Shown: positions 1-9,600 of the stretch, one piece after another | Position numbering within the stretch: position 1 is the stretch's first letter | How the letters are laid out: every line of letters starts with the position of its first letter | Assembly: GCA_026002995.1 (NCBI GenBank) | Contig: BPGK01000001.1 | Coordinates: 1,736,001-1,800,000 of the forward strand | Source of the DNA: Gaiellaceae bacterium | GTDB taxonomy: Bacteria; Actinomycetota; Thermoleophilia; Gaiellales; Gaiellaceae | Length of the DNA stretch: 64,000 nucleotides | Direction of reading: 5' to 3' | The notes under the pieces: generated by a model | What the model was told of the DNA's origin: nothing | What the model saw: only the letters and a program-made list of their open reading frames with translations | Database searches by the model: none | Position numbers and translations under genes: made by a program

Positions 1-175
1 GCTCACGTGCGCACACGGAGGGCTCACCGCATCTCAGGTCGCGTTGGAGACCGGCTTGGCTCGCGTCACGGCGCGCCGATACCTCGAGTATCTGGTCGCC
101 ACACATCAGGCGAGCGAGAGCTGCGTCGCGGAAGGCCCCGGACGGCCACCGAAGCGCTACAGCCTGTGGGCATGA
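1..175 (+). CDS. C-terminal fragment of a DcuR/CitB-family response regulator (5' end outside window)
   Basis: Frame 2 is open from the window edge and ends with TGA at 173-175. The visible 57 residues form a helix-turn-helix with LTASQVALETGL followed by ARVTARRYLEYLV and the ending GRPPKRYSL. This is the characteristic C-terminus of CitB/DcuR/DpiA-type regulators that pair with sporulation-kinase-like sensors. The receiver domain lies upstream of the window. The stop overlaps the start of the next gene as ATGA, so the two are translationally coupled. It would bind DNA to control uptake or use of a small metabolite; the signal is not visible here. Confidence 0.8.
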   Translation, partial: LTCAHGGLTASQVALETGLARVTARRYLEYLVATHQASESCVAEGPGRPPKRYSLWA

Positions 176-1362
176 CCGCCACTCCCCCACCCAGCTCGGC
201 CCAAGATGGCGACTTCACGGTCGGGGCGAGCCGCGCCATGGCTGCGCTGCTCGAGGTTGGCCGAGCAGTTGCCGAGGGACGCGAAGTCGGGCAGATCCTG
301 GACTTGGTAGCGAAAGAAGGAGTCGAAGTCGCGGGCGCCACTTCCGCGGACATCCTGCTCTGGCTGAACGGCCGACCGAAGCTCATCGGCTCGCACGGGC
401 TCAGCGACGAGTACAAGAAGCTCTACGAACATCCGCCCGCAGCTCTCGTTCGCCGGCGAGGCGCGAGCTCGATCGCAGTCGAGACGGGAACGGTTGTCGT
501 TGTCGAGGACACCGAGAGGGAGCGTCAGCCCGCGATCTTCCGCAACGTCGCGCGCGAAGAGGGGTATCGCTCATACATCAACGTCCCACTGATCGCCAGG
601 GGAACCACGCTCGGCGTCTTCCGGCTCTATCGGAAGCGGGCGGGCCCGTGGAGCGAGGAGGACGTCGAGCTCCTTCGCTGCCTCGCGACGCAAGCGGCCA
701 ATGCAGTGGAAACCGCACGGACACTGGAGAGCCGCGCTGCCGAGGTGAATGCCCTGTCTCGGCTCGTTCGGGCCATGCGTGAGCAGAACCACGAGCATGC
801 GAACCGTCTGCACGTCATCGGCGTGCTCCTGGCACTCGGCCAGTACGACGAAGCTGAGCGATTCGCTGCCAGCATCACGAGTCTCCATGCAGCGTCCCAC
901 GCGGTGGTGGTCGAAGCCATTCGCCACCCCGCGCTCGCGGCACTCGTGCTCGCGGAGACGACAGTCGCCCAGCAGCGCGGCATCACACTTGTCCTCGATC
1001 GTAGGAGCCGGCTGAACGCGCTTCCTGCGCAACTCCCCGACGCAGCCGCGGTCACGATCGTCGGCAACTTGGTGCAGAACGCGTTCGATGCGGTCGCCGA
1101 GGTTCGGAGAGGTCGCCGCCGCGTCCGCCTCGGCCTGTTCGAGAGCGTGCGAGAGATGAAGGTCTCCGTCCGAGACTGGGGAGCCGGCATTCCCGAGGGT
1201 GCCGAACAGCAGCTCTTCGAACCGGGATTCACGACCAAACCGGGCCATGACGGGCTTGGCCTTGCGCTCGTTCTCGCTGCCGTCGAAGCCGCGAACGGAA
1301 CGATCACGTGGAAACGCCTGGCGGAAGGCACTCAGTTCGACCTCCGCTTCCCGAAGCCGTAG
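172..1362 (+). CDS. GAF-domain sensor histidine kinase of the CitA/DcuS type
   Basis: The protein has 396 residues when started at ATG 172, which overlaps the TGA of the regulator in front. A longer in-frame start at 7 exists but would run over that gene. A GAF domain spans about residues 25-180. It is followed by a short dimerisation helix with NHEHANRLHVI near residue 206, where His207 with the following Glu is the likely phosphorylation site, as in SpoOB/CitA/DcuS kinases. The HATPase has an N-box around LVQNAFDAV, a G1 box DWGAGIP and a G2 region DGLGLALV. There is no transmembrane segment and no periplasmic PAS domain, unlike DcuS/CitA, so the signal is probably read in the cytoplasm by the GAF domain. 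Its partner is the upstream response regulator. Confidence 0.88.
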   Translation: MTATPPPSSAQDGDFTVGASRAMAALLEVGRAVAEGREVGQILDLVAKEGVEVAGATSADILLWLNGRPKLIGSHGLSDEYKKLYEHPPAALVRRRGASSIAVETGTVVVVEDTERERQPAIFRNVAREEGYRSYINVPLIARGTTLGVFRLYRKRAGPWSEEDVELLRCLATQAANAVETARTLESRAAEVNALSRLVRAMREQNHEHANRLHVIGVLLALGQYDEAERFAASITSLHAASHAVVVEAIRHPALAALVLAETTVAQQRGITLVLDRRSRLNALPAQLPDAAAVTIVGNLVQNAFDAVAEVRRGRRRVRLGLFESVREMKVSVRDWGAGIPEGAEQQLFEPGFTTKPGHDGLGLALVLAAVEAANGTITWKRLAEGTQFDLRFPKP

Positions 1363-1423
1363 CTCGGACTCTTCTCCCCGCCCTCGTGAACGCCTGAGTG
1401 TCGAGCACGCGGAGCCTGAGCGC

Positions 1424-3100
1424 TCAGAAGACCGGCGTCTCGCGCCACACGCCCCACACCTCGCGCAGGGCGTCGCACATCTCGCCGAGGGTGACGTCGT
1501 CGCGGGCAGCCTCGATGATGAGCGGCATGAGGTTGACGTCCTCGCGCGCGGCGGCCTCCTTGAGCGCCACGAGCCGGCGCTCGACCGCGGCCGCGTCGCG
1601 CCGCGCGCGCACGCCCCGCAGGCGCTCGATCTGCTTTTGCTCGAGAGCGGGGTCGATCTTCAAGATCGGGATCGGCCGCTCCTCCTCGAGCTGGTAGCGG
1701 TTGACGCCGACGATCACGCGCTTGCCCGACTCGACCTCGGACTGGTAGCGGTAGGAGGCCTCGGCGATCTCGCGCTGGAAGAAGTTCTGCTCGATCGCGG
1801 GGATCACCCCGCCGAGGGCGTCGATGCGCTCGAAGTAGGCGTAGGCCTGCGCCTCGAGCTCGTTCGTCAGGTGCTCGAGGTACCAGGAGCCGCCGAGGGG
1901 GTCGATCGTGTTCACGACGCCGGACTCGTGGGCGATCACCTGCTGGGTGCGAAGCGCGATCCGGACGGCGTCCTCGGTCGGCAGGGCGAGCGCCTCGTCG
2001 TAGGAGTTCGTATGCAGGCTCTGGGTGCCGCCGAGGACGGCGGCGAGCGCCTCGATCGTCGTGCGGACGATGTTCACCTCCGGCTGCTGGGCGGTGAGGG
2101 AGACGCCGGCCGTCTGGGTGTGGAAGCGCATGAGGAGCGAGCGCTCCGAGCGGGCGCCGTAGCGCTCCCTGAGCTCGCGCGCCCAGATCCGGCGGGCGGC
2201 GCGGTACTTCGCGATCTCCTCGAAGAAGTCGAGGTGGGCGTTGAAGAAGAAGCTGAGCCGGGGCGCGAAGTCGTCGACCGCGAGGCCGCGCTCGATCGCG
2301 GCCTCGACGTAGGCGAAGCCGTCGGCGAGGGTGAAGGCGAGCTCCTGGGCGGCGGTCGAGCCCGCTTCGCGGATGTGGTAGCCCGAGATCGAGATCGGGT
2401 GGAAGAGCGGCATCTCGCGCGCGCAGAACTCGACCATGTCGGTGACGAGCCGCAGCGAGGGCTCGGGCGGGAAGATCCACTCCTTCTGGGCGATGTACTC
2501 CTTCAAGATGTCCGTCTGCGCCGTGCCGCGCAGGCGCTCGCGCGGGACGCCCTGGCGCTCGCCGACGCAGACGTAGTAGGCGAGGAGGATCGCCGCCGGG
2601 GAGTTGATCGTCATCGAGGTCGAGACCTCTCCGAGCGGGATGCCCCGAAAGAGCGTCTCCACGTCGGCGAGCGAGTCGATCGCGACCCCCTCGCGGCCGA
2701 CCTCGCCCTCCGCACGGGGGTGGTCGGAGTCGTAGCCCATCAAGGTGGGCATGTCGAAGGCGGTCGAGAGGCCCGTCTGCCCGTGCGCGAGCAGGTAGCG
2801 GAAGCGCTCGTTCGTCTCCTCGGCGGTGCCGAAGCCCGCGAACTGGCGCATCGTCCACAGTCGCCCGCGGTACATCGAGGCATAGACGCCGCGGGTGAAC
2901 GGGTACTCGCCCGGGTAGCCGAGGTCGCGCTCGTAGTCGATCGGGACGTTCTCGGGCGTGTACAGGGGCTCGGGCTCGATCCCCGAGATCGTCGTCAGCA
3001 GCTCGTCGGTGCGCTCGGGCGTCGCCGCGTAGGCGCGCTCGCGCCAGGCCTCGACCGAGCTGGTGACGCGCGGGTCCTCGGTCGTCGCCACGCGACGCAT
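1424..3100 (-). CDS. Acyl-CoA mutase large subunit (methylmalonyl-CoA / isobutyryl-CoA mutase type)
   Basis: This 558-residue protein is the TIM-barrel substrate-binding subunit of the adenosylcobalamin-dependent acyl-CoA mutase family. Typical sequences include [20 protein letters not shown] near residue 70, [18 protein letters not shown] near 110, the [11 protein letters not shown] stretch and [16 protein letters not shown] near 360. The length matches stand-alone large subunits such as MutA-like or IcmA proteins. The C-terminal B12-binding domain of single-chain MutB is missing, so a separate small cobalamin-binding subunit must be supplied; none is in this window. It would interconvert branched and linear acyl-CoAs, for example methylmalonyl-CoA and succinyl-CoA. 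The exact substrate cannot be read by eye. A cobalamin adenosyltransferase that could supply the cofactor is encoded at 36314-36946. Confidence 0.92.
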   Translation of the reverse strand: MRRVATTEDPRVTSSVEAWRERAYAATPERTDELLTTISGIEPEPLYTPENVPIDYERDLGYPGEYPFTRGVYASMYRGRLWTMRQFAGFGTAEETNERFRYLLAHGQTGLSTAFDMPTLMGYDSDHPRAEGEVGREGVAIDSLADVETLFRGIPLGEVSTSMTINSPAAILLAYYVCVGERQGVPRERLRGTAQTDILKEYIAQKEWIFPPEPSLRLVTDMVEFCAREMPLFHPISISGYHIREAGSTAAQELAFTLADGFAYVEAAIERGLAVDDFAPRLSFFFNAHLDFFEEIAKYRAARRIWARELRERYGARSERSLLMRFHTQTAGVSLTAQQPEVNIVRTTIEALAAVLGGTQSLHTNSYDEALALPTEDAVRIALRTQQVIAHESGVVNTIDPLGGSWYLEHLTNELEAQAYAYFERIDALGGVIPAIEQNFFQREIAEASYRYQSEVESGKRVIVGVNRYQLEEERPIPILKIDPALEQKQIERLRGVRARRDAAAVERRLVALKEAAAREDVNLMPLIIEAARDDVTLGEMCDALREVWGVWRETPVF

Positions 3101-3152
3101 TCTAGGTGCAGCGGGCTCGGGGAGCCAACGTCCCTGATCGCGCGAACGAGGG

Positions 3153-3968
3153 ATGGCTCACGGGTCGGGATCGGCCGACCTCGCACGTGTGAGCCTGCGG
3201 CAGTTCTCCTTCGCAGCGGTGGTCGGCGCGCTCGCCCTCGCGGCCCTCGGCGCCACGGGCTCGAGCGCGACCGCGGGACGCGCGTCGTCCTGCCTCGGCG
3301 CGAACGGCTCGGGCTACAGCTACGCCGGGCACCAGGCGACGTACAAGGGCCACGGCGTGCGGGCGACGATCACGGCGCAGACGGCGCCCCGCGTCAAGGC
3401 AGGGCACGTCGCCGGTTGGGTCGGCGTCGGCGGCCCCGGACAGGGCCCGAACGGCGAGGACGTCTGGCTCCAGGCCGGAATCGCCTCGGTCAACGGGGTC
3501 GCCCCGTTCAGCTACGTCGAGATCACCCGGCCCGGCCGCGACCCGGAGTTCATGCTCGTCGAGGAGGGGCTCGCCCCCGGGCGGCCGCACCGGTTCGCCG
3601 TTCTCGAGATGGGCCGGAGGCCCGGTTGGTGGCGCGTGTGGGTGGACGGCCAGGCGGTGACGGAGCCCGTCCACCTCCCCGGCTCGAGCGGCCGCTGGGC
3701 GCCCATCGCCACGGCCGAGAGCTACGCCGAGAGCCCCTCGCTCTGCAACTCGTTCTCCTTCCGCTTCGAGGGCGTCGCAGTCTCCTACGGCGGCGGCGGC
3801 TCCTGGCGGCCATTCGTCTCCGGCTACCGCTTCCTCGACGGCGGCAACGACCTCCGCCAGCTCGCCGCCGCCGACTCGCGCCCCGGGATGTACGCGCGGA
3901 AGCTCTCGAGCGCCGGTGCGACCGGCGCGCCGCTCCCGTACGCGTTCGTCGCCCGCTCGGGCTCGTAG
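3153..3968 (+). CDS. Secreted protein of unknown function
   Basis: The product is about 271 residues from ATG 3153, or 259 from GTG 3189, which would place the hydrophobic segment closer to the N-terminus. A signal peptide is visible ([19 protein letters not shown], ending near ATAGRA). The mature part is rich in Gly, Trp and Tyr and reads like a beta-sandwich: a region with [24 protein letters not shown], then [11 protein letters not shown], then [14 protein letters not shown]. Two Cys in the mature part could pair. The layout recalls small extracellular lectin-like domains, but no family could be assigned. It is divergent from the mutase gene (about 50 bp apart) and convergent with the next gene. 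Confidence 0.65.
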   Translation: MAHGSGSADLARVSLRQFSFAAVVGALALAALGATGSSATAGRASSCLGANGSGYSYAGHQATYKGHGVRATITAQTAPRVKAGHVAGWVGVGGPGQGPNGEDVWLQAGIASVNGVAPFSYVEITRPGRDPEFMLVEEGLAPGRPHRFAVLEMGRRPGWWRVWVDGQAVTEPVHLPGSSGRWAPIATAESYAESPSLCNSFSFRFEGVAVSYGGGGSWRPFVSGYRFLDGGNDLRQLAAADSRPGMYARKLSSAGATGAPLPYAFVARSGS

Positions 3969-3992
3969 CGGGTCTCGAGTCGACTCCGCCTC

Positions 3993-5669
3993 TCAGCCGA
4001 GAGGCCGGTTGGTGACGGTCACCCGTTCGAAGTGCGCGAGGTCGGGGGGCAGTCCCATAACGGCCGGCCAGGCGAAGCGGAGCCTCGGACGTCGGCATGC
4101 GTCTGGAAGCCCGACCCCGCGGGATGGATCAGAGGAATAGATCGCCCGCAGGGAGTCGTCACCAGCACAGGCAAACGCGAGCACGGACGGCGACGGAATC
4201 CGAACCATGACGCCAGCCGTCGTCCGTCCGACAACCTGAACCCGGCAGACGGATCCGGAACAGTGCGACGCGTACGTGATGGCGGCGAGGTGCTTGCTCT
4301 CGAACCGAGGAAGTCCCGTGCTCAAAGCGACGGACACTGCCAGCGCGAGAAGCGCGACGAGCCCGAGCGCCGCCAGGGGCACGCGTACGTCACCCACTCC
4401 GCCCGGGTCGCCGCCACGAGATCGACGCTCATCCAGCCGAGCAAGGGCGTCCCGAGTCGCACGTACCGCCAGAACGGCTACCAGGATCGCGACGAGTAAC
4501 GCCGGGAGGAGGAAATCGCGGGCGAGCCCGAACTTCAGATGCGGGGATCCCGCCATCGTGCTCGCCACATACCCGAGTACGAGCCCCGACGCCGCGATCG
4601 CCATCTCGAGCATCAGTCGCAGCTCCCCAGTCCGACCCGACGTGTACCTGGGATGCACGGCGCGAAGCGAGAGCCATCCGAGAGCCAGAACCACGGCCGG
4701 AAGGAAGAGCAGAGCGGGAACCTGCAGGAGCAGCGGCTGCCGCCAGAACGCAACGCCGCTGTTGTCGGCGAGCTGGCAGAGCGAGAGGTAGCACGGATCG
4801 ACGAAGAGCTGGACGAGCTTTGACGGGATGAAGCCGAAAGAGAACGTCGGAGACTCGGCTACTGCGGCGTGCAGCACATCCTGCTGGTCGGGGTGCGGGT
4901 GGTACCCGTAGACGAACGGCGCCCGCTTGGCGGCCGCGAGGTGAACGACCGCCGCGGTGGCGACGAACGAGCCGACGAACGCCGCCATCGTCGGAAGGCG
5001 AACTCGGCTACGTTCGAACGCCGGGAGAGCGACTGAGAGAGCGAGAGCGAGCGCCCAGGCGAGCACGACGGCGGCGAGCTCGAACGTCCTCGTCGTCGCC
5101 AGGAGTCCGAGCAGCGCTCCTGCCGCGGCAGCGCCTGCTGAGCCGGGCAACACACGCCGCACCACGTAGAACGAGACAACGAGGGCGGCAGCGAAGAAGT
5201 GACTCCATGGGACGTCCGACCAGTACCAGAAGGCCGTCACCAGCATGAGCCCGAGGAAGAGAATCTGGCCGGACAGAGAGACGAGCGGAGCACCGGCCGC
5301 GGTCCGGCGGAGGAGCAGCCGCACCATCACGAGACCCATCGCCACGGAAACGGCGTACGAGGCTCGAGCGAGAGCGACGAGTGCGCTCTCCGGACTCAGT
5401 CCGAAGACCCAGTGGATCGACGCGGCGGCAAGCAGGTACGCAGGGCCGATGACGTTGTCGTCGATCGCGCTCGACGACCCCTGCTCGAGGAGCTCTCGCA
5501 GGGCGGCGAGATCTCGTGCCTGGTCGTGCCAGAAGGTGAACATCAGGTCGGGAAGCCCGCTGACGGGAAGCAGGGCGTAGAGGCCGAGCCACGCGAGCGG
5601 CAGCAGCCGATCGACACGCTCGATCAAACGGCTCGGGCGCCCGGTTGCGATGAGCGGAGCGTCGGTCAC
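3993..5669 (-). CDS. Multi-pass membrane protein, glycosyltransferase-39-like architecture
   Basis: A 558-residue integral membrane protein with roughly ten to twelve hydrophobic segments between residues 25 and 445 and a soluble C-terminal tail. Near the N-terminus, after the first membrane segment, comes TFWHDQARDLAALRELLEQG, resembling the acidic first loop of polyprenol-phosphate-sugar mannosyltransferases (GT39/PMT/ArnT type). The following DDNVIGPAYLLAAASIHWVFG also fits that group. A lipid-linked sugar transferase is therefore plausible but not proven. The gene ends close to the convergent secreted-protein gene and begins about 45 bp after the L,D-transpeptidase stop, so the two may be cotranscribed in a cell-envelope unit. 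Confidence 0.7.
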   Translation of the reverse strand: MTDAPLIATGRPSRLIERVDRLLPLAWLGLYALLPVSGLPDLMFTFWHDQARDLAALRELLEQGSSSAIDDNVIGPAYLLAAASIHWVFGLSPESALVALARASYAVSVAMGLVMVRLLLRRTAAGAPLVSLSGQILFLGLMLVTAFWYWSDVPWSHFFAAALVVSFYVVRRVLPGSAGAAAAGALLGLLATTRTFELAAVVLAWALALALSVALPAFERSRVRLPTMAAFVGSFVATAAVVHLAAAKRAPFVYGYHPHPDQQDVLHAAVAESPTFSFGFIPSKLVQLFVDPCYLSLCQLADNSGVAFWRQPLLLQVPALLFLPAVVLALGWLSLRAVHPRYTSGRTGELRLMLEMAIAASGLVLGYVASTMAGSPHLKFGLARDFLLPALLVAILVAVLAVRATRDALARLDERRSRGGDPGGVGDVRVPLAALGLVALLALAVSVALSTGLPRFESKHLAAITYASHCSGSVCRVQVVGRTTAGVMVRIPSPSVLAFACAGDDSLRAIYSSDPSRGVGLPDACRRPRLRFAWPAVMGLPPDLAHFERVTVTNRPLG

Positions 5670-5715
5670 GTCGCCTCTGCCGAGACGACTTCGACGAGAG
5701 CCGTGAGATCCCGCC

Positions 5716-6528
5716 TCAGGGGACGATCTTCACCGGGGTTCCGAGCGGCACGCGCGACTTCAGGAAGAGGATGTCGCGGTTGTGCATGCGGATGCAGCCG
5801 TGCGAGACGGCCTGGCCGAGCAGCTCGGGCCACGGCGTCCCGTGCACACCCACGATCCCGCCGCCGGGCCAGTCGGTGAGCTTCGAGTAGGCGCTCGTCT
5901 CGAACGCGTACTCTCCGAGGATCGCCCAGTTCGGGTCGATCTTCGGGCTGAACTTCCAGGTCACGTAGAAGAGTCCGGTCGGCGTCTCCGCGCCCGGCTT
6001 GCCGACCGCGACCTTGCCCTTGCGGACGAGCCGATCGCCCTCCCAGTACTCGAAGCGTCGCGCCCCACGGAAGACGACGAGCCGCTTCTTCACGGGCCGG
6101 AGCTCCACGGCGCTTGCCCGGACCCAGCCTGTCCTGCCGTTCGGTCGGCCCGGCACGGCGATCCGGTACCAGCTCGGCGCACCCGACTTCGAGCGGAGTG
6201 CGTCGAGCGCGAGCACGACTTGCGGCCGGAAGTCCGGACGGAACTGCCGCATCACTGCGACTCTCCTCGCACCGGCCTTCGGCGCGGCGAGCACCGAGAC
6301 CTTCGCGCGCGTGAGCGTGCCCGAGCCGACGACGCTGACGCTCGAGGCCCGCGTCGACTCGGCTCCCGCCGTCGGAGCGAGCGCGGCGAGGAGCGCGAGC
6401 ACGAGCGCCGCCGAGAGCGCGCCGACGGCGAGCAGCCGTCTTGGGTCTAGTGAGCCCCACGACATGGCTCGTGAAAGGGTAGTCGGCCGGCGTGGAGGGA
6501 GCGATCGCCGCATCGAGGGATCTCCGCT
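5716..6528 (-). CDS. L,D-transpeptidase (YkuD domain) with SH3-like N-terminal region
   Basis: The product is about 270 residues; candidate starts are GTG 6552 and ATGs at 6528, 6513 and 6465. ATG 6528 is used here because the GTG lies only one base after its purine stretch. A signal anchor (LLAVGALSAALVLALLAALAPTAGA) is followed by an SH3-like segment ending GRTGWVRASAVEL. The YkuD catalytic domain then starts at KRLVVFRGARRFEYW. The active-site signature is complete: GVHGTPWPELLGQ, then SHGCIRMHNRDI, with Cys as nucleophile and His as general base. It would form or edit 3-3 cross-links in peptidoglycan outside the membrane. Confidence 0.92.
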   Translation of the reverse strand, partial: SGDPSMRRSLPPRRPTTLSRAMSWGSLDPRRLLAVGALSAALVLALLAALAPTAGAESTRASSVSVVGSGTLTRAKVSVLAAPKAGARRVAVMRQFRPDFRPQVVLALDALRSKSGAPSWYRIAVPGRPNGRTGWVRASAVELRPVKKRLVVFRGARRFEYWEGDRLVRKGKVAVGKPGAETPTGLFYVTWKFSPKIDPNWAILGEYAFETSAYSKLTDWPGGGIVGVHGTPWPELLGQAVSHGCIRMHNRDILFLKSRVPLGTPVKIVP

Positions 6529-6631
6529 CATCTCCGTCGCTTCGTCTCTCACGCCTCCACCGCGTGCCCGGGGGCCGGGAGGCGACCGCAGCCACCTCCC
6601 GGCCCGCTGTGCGTAGCGCCCCCCTCCTCCG

Positions 6632-9600
6632 CTAGCCCGTCAGCGGCGGGAGGAAGACTCCGACGACGCCGACCCGGGCCGGCCCGCAGGCCTTCCGGTT
6701 GCGCTCCTGCACGGTGACCGTGAGGAGGCCGGCCTTCTTCGGATTGATCGTGAGCACGGCCACGCCGTTCTTAGCGGTGCGACCGGTCTTGCTCACGCCG
6801 GCGCCCTTGACCACGACCTTGACGCCCGGCTGGCGCTTCTTGGCCGCCGTCACGAGCACGCGCACCTTGTCCGGCTTGCCGTCGGCGGTGATCGTCTTCG
6901 GCGTCACCGTCAGCGTCAGGCAGATCGCCGGCTCGGGCTTCGGCTTCTCGGGCGTCGGCGGCTGGATCGGCCGCGGCACCACCGTCTGCGCTGAGTCGAC
7001 GTTGTCCGCGGGATTCGTCTCGCGGCCGCCCTGGCCGCTGACTGTCACCGTGTTGACGTGCGTCCCGACCGCGGTCGCCCGCCCGGTCGCGTTCACCGTC
7101 ACCGTCTGCCCGGGAGCAATCGTGCCCAGGTTGCAGGTGATGAGCGCAGCGCTCACCGTGCACGTCCCCTGCGATGCCGTCGCCGTCAGGAGCGTGATCC
7201 CCGCGGGCGCCGGATCCGCGAGCTGGACGTTCGTCGCCGTGTCCGGCCCCTTGTTCGTAACGGTCATCGTGTAGTTGACCGTCCCGTTCAGCGGGGTCGG
7301 CGAGCTCGCCGTCTTGTCGACGACGAGGTCGATGAGCAGCGGCGTGATGTCCACCCTCGCGTCGTCCGAGTCGCTGACCCGATTGCCGAACTCGTCCGTG
7401 CCGGTCGCGGTCACGACGTTGACGTGCGAGGTCCCGGCCGCCCCGGTCACGTTGCCGGTGAACTGGCAGAAGGTGGAGGCACCCGCCGCCAAGTTGATCG
7501 GCACGTCGAAGCAGCCGTTCCCGCCCGAGTCGTCGAGGTCGCCGAAGCGGTCGTCGACGACGTTCTCGATCGTCACGAGCACGTTGGACGTGTTCGTGAT
7601 CGTCACCGTGTACGTGACCGGGCCGCCCGGCTCCTTCACCGACGACTGGTTCGCGGACTTCGACACGCGGATCGCGCCGACGCCCCTCACGATGTCGTCG
7701 TTGGTGATCGTGCAGGTGGCGGACTCACCGAGCCCGAGGGTGATCGAGGCGCCGTCCTGCGAGCCGCCCTCGCACACCCACTCGCCCGCGTCGTAGCCGG
7801 CGGGGCCGGACTCGGAGAGCGTGTACGTGCCGGCCGAGACGTCGCCCTCGGCGCCGCCCGCTCCGGAGAGCGGGGTCGGGCCGTCGGCCGACAGCGTCCA
7901 CTCCTCGGCCGTCGCCGTGCCGCCGTTGTCGTTCTTCACGACCTTGACGAGCGTCAGGTGCGCCGCCTGGTCGTCGTTGGTGATCGTGCAGGTGGCGGAC
8001 TCACCGAGCCCGAGGGTGATCGAGGCGCCGTCCTGCGAGCCGCCCTCGCACACCCACTCGCCCGCGTCGTAGCCGGCGGGGCCGGACTCGGAGAGCGTGT
8101 ACGTGCCGGCCGAGACGTCGCCCTCGGCGCCGCCCGCTCCGGAGAGCGGGGTCGGGCCGTCGGCCGACAGCGTCCACTCCTCGGCCGTCGCCGTGCCGCC
8201 GTTGTCGTTCTTCACGACCTTGACGAGCGTCAGGTGCGCCGCCTGGTCGTCGTTGGTGATCGTGCAGGTGGCGGACTCACCGAGCCCGAGGGTGATCGAG
8301 GCGCCGTCCTGCGAGCCGCCCTCGCACACCCACTCGCCCGCGTCGTAGCCGGCGGGGCCGGACTCGGAGAGCGTGTACGTGCCGGCCGAGACGTCGCCCT
8401 CGGCGCCGCCCGCTCCGGAGAGCGGGGTCGGGCCGTCGGCCGACAGCGTCCACTCCTCGGCCGTCGCCGTGCCGCCGTTGTCGTTCTTCACGACCTTGAC
8501 GAGCGTCAGGTGCGCCGCCTGGTCGTCGTTGGTGATCGTGCAGGTGGCCGAGCCGCCGTTCGGGATGACGAGGTTGGAGCAGTTGTCGTAGCTCGTCTCG
8601 TAGCCGTCGACAGCGACCTCGGTGACCGAGTAGGTGCCCGCGCTCACGGCCAGCTCGTTCTCGCCGTCGGCCTCGAAGGCCTGCGCGGCACCGCCGTTGA
8701 CCTGGAAGGAGAAGTCGCTCGCGACCTTCGTCCCGCCGTTGTCGTTGACGACGACCTTCTTGACGATGAGGGTCGCCGGGCGATCGTCGTTGGTGATCGT
8801 GCAGGTGGCCGAGCCGCCGTTCGGGATGACGAGGTTGGAGCAGTTGTCGTAGCTCGTCTCGTAGCCGTCGACAGCGACCTCGGTGACCGAGTAGGTGCCC
8901 GCGCTCACGGCCAGCTCGTTCTCGCCGTCGGCCTCGAAGGCCTGCGCGGCACCGCCGTTGACCTGGAAGGAGAAGTCGCTCGCGACCTTCGTCCCGCCGT
9001 TGTCGTTGACGACGACCTTCTTGACGATGAGGGTCGCCGGGCGATCGTCGTTGGTGATCGTGCAGGTGGCGGACTCACCGAGCCCGAGGGTGATCGAGGC
9101 GCCGTCCTGCGAGCCGCCCTCGCACACCCACTCGCCCGCGTCGTAGCCGGCGGGGCCCGACTCGGACAGGTTGTAGGTGCCGGCCTGGAAGCTGGCGCCG
9201 CTCGACACGGACGGGCCCTGGCCCGAGAAGCCGTTCGGGCTTGCCGTCAGCGTCCAGTCACTCGCCGACGCAGTACCGCCGTTGTCGTTCACGACCTGCT
9301 TGACGAGCGTCAGCTTGGGCGCCTTGTCGTCGTTCGTGATCGTGCAGGTCTTCGTCTGCCCGAGCGCAATCGAGCCGGAGCAGTCCGCCGAGTAGCTGGC
9401 GGCGTAGCTCGGATCCTCGGTCTCGGTGACGCTGTAGGAGCCGGGGCCGATCGCGACCTCCTGGCCGGGAGCGCCCTGGCCGGCGAAGGTCGCCGGGCTC
9501 GGGTTGTTCCCGGAGACCTGGATCGGGAAGTCGCCGGCGACCTTGGTGCCGCCGTTGTCGTTCACGACGTTCTTGATCACGATCAGCTTGGCCGGCTTGT

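Noticed and set aside
1199-4015. A 938-codon + strand frame spanning the mutase and the secreted protein
   Set aside because: It is antisense to the well-conserved mutase and crosses into another gene in a different frame; it has no recognisable domain.
7696-9045. Tandem repeats considered as a CRISPR array
   Set aside because: Units are 261-276 bp, in frame and protein-coding, with no spacers and no cas genes.
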